DNA of 64,000 nt, from the NCBI GenBank assembly GCA_004794785.1, contig SJOL01010039.1, positions 583,028 through 647,027 of the forward strand. Direction: 5' to 3'. Below the pieces are notes generated by a model, which worked only from the letters and a program-made list of their open reading frames with translations, was not told where the DNA came from and searched no databases. This DNA comes from Opisthorchis felineus (lineage: Eukaryota; Platyhelminthes; Trematoda; Opisthorchiida; Opisthorchiidae). Positions within the stretch are counted from its first letter, which is position 1, and each line of letters starts with the position of its first letter. Below are positions 58,173 through 64,000 of the stretch, piece after piece. A program made the position numbers and the translations under genes.

Positions 58173-59594
58173 CTGTCTAGACGGAACACACCACTCAACA
58201 AGTTGTTGGAAAATCTTCGACAGTCCACCACGGGTTTTACCCTTCTTGAAAGCCATCAGATAGGCGAATTCTCCGCGTTTCCATCAACTCTATGTTTTGA
58301 CTGAACATTAACTTGTGTGCTGTCAAAGAAATGTACTCGTCTGTAAATTATACTAGTGGTAAAGAGATGCTCAAATAAAGCATTCAATAAACGAGAGATT
58401 CACTCCCTACTTGATGATACTCGATAGGTGTGAAACTTGTCGAAGAGTTTTCAACAACCTTATGAGTAGCGCTTTCCATCAAGAAAACGAGGCTAATTCT
58501 GAGTTATCCAGTAAATCAAAACATGAAGACGTTTTACTCGTCGTGAACATAAAGCTCAGGACAGGAGAATTTGTTTCTTGTGTTTCAAAGTAAGGTTAAA
58601 TTACTGTTTTGCACTATATCCTCTAGCAGAAACTTCCTCAAACATAAAAACAGAGTAACCTTACTCTAGTCAAATTATTCTACTCCTGATTCGTACAGAT
58701 ACCTTTCGGCTCTCATGGTGTACACCAGTTTCCAGCATACTTCGAGGCCTGACAACTGTCGTGTGTGCTCTGTAGGTCTAACAATTCTGTGTTCCTTTCT
58801 CTATTCCAACATACGAACGTCAAAGGGAACAGCAATTTCAGTAGCTAAGTTCAGAGGGTTTCAAATATTTTAGTACACATTCGTTTTCTTGCATTTGTTT
58901 TTTGCAAACAGTCTAACTCACATATGAGGCATTGTTTAACAACATATATTTACGTATCTTTTTTTCTCTCAGCAGAGACTACGTTTGGCTGATACCTTGA
59001 TCCCTTCGATAGAAAATCATCTTTGAAAAGTGACTACCTAGCCGGAAAGAGTATTTTTACTAGTATTTTGAGGACGGTTTGTCAGTCCCTTCCTCCAGTG
59101 GAGTTACTAGTTCGACTGTAAAACACAAACTACAGATAAATTTTACTCTTCTCTGTTGGCAAAGAACACGTCCGCGTGTTTTAAAACTACTACGATGAAC
59201 AACACAGGACCTTCGTGTAAGGGCGCCGCAACAAGTAGTAAGTCCATTTGTTCACTTATTCTCAAAAGAGTTCAAACGTGTTTGTTTTAGCTTGCCGGTC
59301 TATGGAATTAGAGCAATCGACCGCCTGGTTTTAACAGGGTGTTGGCTGTTGGGCAGACTGAGGTTCTGCGCACGGACTTGGACTGTGGATGTCTCGGCAG
59401 TGCACAAACACAGAATGTGTGGCTTAGTCCTGAATATACTGGCGAGTACAAATTGATCTCCAGAACGGATCGGTCGGCCAGTGTAGCGATCTGCGTAGCT
59501 TTGCATGCAGCTAAACTTCGCGAGTAGAAAATGAAATTTTTAAAATACATTTATTCCGCAGCCCGAGGATCATCTGGAACAACAAAAGACGAAG
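58173..59594. other. Mostly non-coding stretch
   Basis: Two protein-like but unsupported stretches lie here. One is CETCRRVFNNLMSSAF at 58428-58590, ending near GTAAGG. The other is a segment at 59315-59525 after the good acceptor GTGTTTGTTTTAG at 59277-59289, where sense and antisense frames are both open, as is common in old repeats. Confidence 0.25.
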
Positions 59595-59620
59595 AACTAA
59601 CTAACTAACTAACTAACTAC
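59595..59620. repeat. (AACT)n microsatellite
   Basis: About six AACT units. Confidence 0.9.
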
Positions 59621-61469
59621 TCGAGGAGACATTAATCTACAGCTTACAGAAAACAGGAGAATGAGCCTTGAAAAATAGAAAGAGTTGAATACAGGGAAGC
59701 AGAAATCTTCAATAGGACGGCAATACGTAGAAAAGCCAAGTTGATTTTGCCAACCTTAAGATTACCACCTTCCATGGAGGCAAGATCGTTTTTGATCATA
59801 TATATTTTTTAATGGCGTTGGATTGCGGATCAAATCAACCAAAGAAACCAACAGAAATAAATGGTAAAAAAATAACTTGTTAACAGTATATTTGGAATTA
59901 CGTTGCAGAGTGGAACGTAATCAATACACACACCGGTTCATTTCGTCTAGACTAGTGCTATCCGGTTGTTTCGACAGAAGTTTCCTTCAGACGATTATTA
60001 AGTGAACCGAAACACAATGTTTACAGGTTTTTACGAGACAGTATTAAAATGCGGGGTTTCTGTAATTACTTTCATCCGCCAAGTTTCGATCCTACTTGAC
60101 GTTCGCTGTCAGAGATGTTAAACAATATGCCTGTAACTGTAAAAAAATTTATTCAGTTTTCCACTATTCATAGATAGATTGACAGATTGATATAACTGAT
60201 AGTGATATTTATAGGTACAGACTGATATTTTGAATCACAAAGAATTTCAAAAGTGGGTCGAAAAATCAGTTAATTCCTAAATTTAATGGTATTTCGTGGG
60301 TGAGACACCCATGAATAAAAGCACAAGTGAGGTCCATTTGAAATCCTCAACTTGGTTTCATATAGAGTAAACATTAGATGAATACCGTGTATTTAATGTT
60401 CTGAATTTCCGCCAAGTTGAAAGGGGCTAGACGTGACATACGACTCACAAGGTTGCTGAAAACCCCCTAATTGCTAGCGATTTGAGCGTCCAGTTGAACA
60501 GAGGTGAAGTGGTGTCCCCTCCAACAAAGTGCTGGGACAAAAGGTTAGCAGAGAATGTGCGTCCAGATGCAATGATTGCTGATATAAAGACTCTCACAGA
60601 CACAAAGCAACTATATGGTTTACGTAACGAACTTTTAGACATCCCAACTCTTGCTGGTGAGGCAACGTCCAACGATCATTGGTATTTAGATTTAAGTTCT
60701 TATCGGAAAGGAACACTCGAAAATCAATGAAACCTTATCACTTTTATGCGACTTCATTATTAAGGGTTTCCACTGCTTCACATAGGGACCAGACTGCCAT
60801 AATGGTAAATGTCACTAGATACATGAGGAAACCATGGAGCTTTCCAAAAAAATCTCAATAATATGTTTCATTCCCCTTACAATCGGTTGTCATAGTTACA
60901 AGCCAAAACCATCTCCAATGCAACAACCTCTCCTGATCTTTTGTTGTGCTTGTCTTTCCTTATGCAATTATCTCTACAACCGTTTGTTGTTCATTTTTAG
61001 TGTGCCAACATATTTTTGACTGACTGGGTTGAGCTCTGCAAGGGGACGCGAATCCACCCGACAATCGTCCAATAATTAGTATTCACCGTAAGATCAACGT
61101 CATAGCTGATCTCTTCTGAAGAGATCTCTCAGACGAGATCAACATGAGTTGATTCCCTTCTAGAAGACCCTTTGCAGAAATGTACGCACTAACCCGGTTC
61201 CTTGAGGTGATCCCTCAGTGCATTTGGGAAAAATTCCTAGTTCCCTTATACAGTTCGTATCACTCCTGAATATAAGTTATGATAACAACTGTATCCACGA
61301 AACACAGGCACGATAATTAAATGCCGGAAATAGGTGAACAGGTCAATGTCCAATTTATCTTTTGTTTCCCAGCAAATTGCTGGAGGATATTTTTTGTCAA
61401 CAATGCACATAACAAATATGAACGACCGGCGAAAGTCTGCAGCAACCATTTGTTGACAAAGTTTAGGCA
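59621..61469. other. Non-coding stretch
   Basis: At 60445-60730 both strands are open for 75-82 codons over the same bases. No domain is recognised. Nothing else is supported. Confidence 0.35.
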
Positions 61470-61471
61470 GC

Positions 61472-61503
61472 AGTACTATACTTACTATACTATACTATAC
61501 TAG
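61472..61503. repeat. Short ACTAT pentanucleotide repeat
   Basis: TACTATACTTACTATACTAT and further ACTAT units lie 40 bp before the CTAT array. Confidence 0.75.
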
Positions 61504-61539
61504 TCAATAAAGGCAGTGGTACATCTCTCTGACAGTATA

Positions 61540-64000
<2,461 letters not shown>

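Overview
This is eukaryotic DNA, not bacterial. There are no dense open frames, operons or ribosome binding sites. Coding sequence is sparse and split by GT-AG introns, and most of the window is intron or intergenic DNA with decayed retroelements and tRNA-derived SINEs. The SINE sequences, whose antisense and sense frames read as peptides such as [19 protein letters not shown], together with RTE-type LINEs, a Penelope-like element and introns as short as 37-80 nt, point to a digenean flatworm. An opisthorchiid liver fluke (Clonorchis or Opisthorchis) is my best guess; that is inference from memory, not a search.

Layout. 1-4.8 kb: two decayed RTE-type non-LTR retrotransposons on the minus strand, the second interrupted by a SINE with a perfect 14-bp target-site duplication, then a copy of a different tRNA-headed repeat. 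4.8-11.6 kb: interspersed SINEs of at least three families, probably in the upstream intron or flank of the next gene. 11.6-19.3 kb: the only gene called with confidence, the 3' part of a glutamine-rich protein on the plus strand in three exons. Its 6.3-kb intron holds a decayed RTE LINE (14.3-16.1 kb) and a worn SINE. 19.3-21.3 kb: 3' UTR or flank, T-rich.

21-45 kb: mostly non-coding, with a nearly complete but broken Penelope-like element (28.4-30.0 kb, minus) and several short phase-compatible exon candidates. The best is a plus-strand chain at 33.8-37.0 kb ending in a stop. A second plus-strand set lies at 43.6-45.0 kb and a minus-strand set at 25.1-26.2 kb. These are hypotheses, because short open stretches between splice-like sites are common by chance. 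45-61.5 kb: AT-rich intergenic or intronic DNA with scattered repeats, including a 76-bp near-perfect inverted repeat at 57.2-57.4 kb.

61.57-64.0 kb: a perfect CTAT (GATA on the other strand) tetranucleotide array of 608 units that runs off the window. No CRISPR array, phage, defence island or gene cluster is present. The notable items are the nested and inverted transposon architecture, the Penelope element, the polyQ gene and the giant GATA array.
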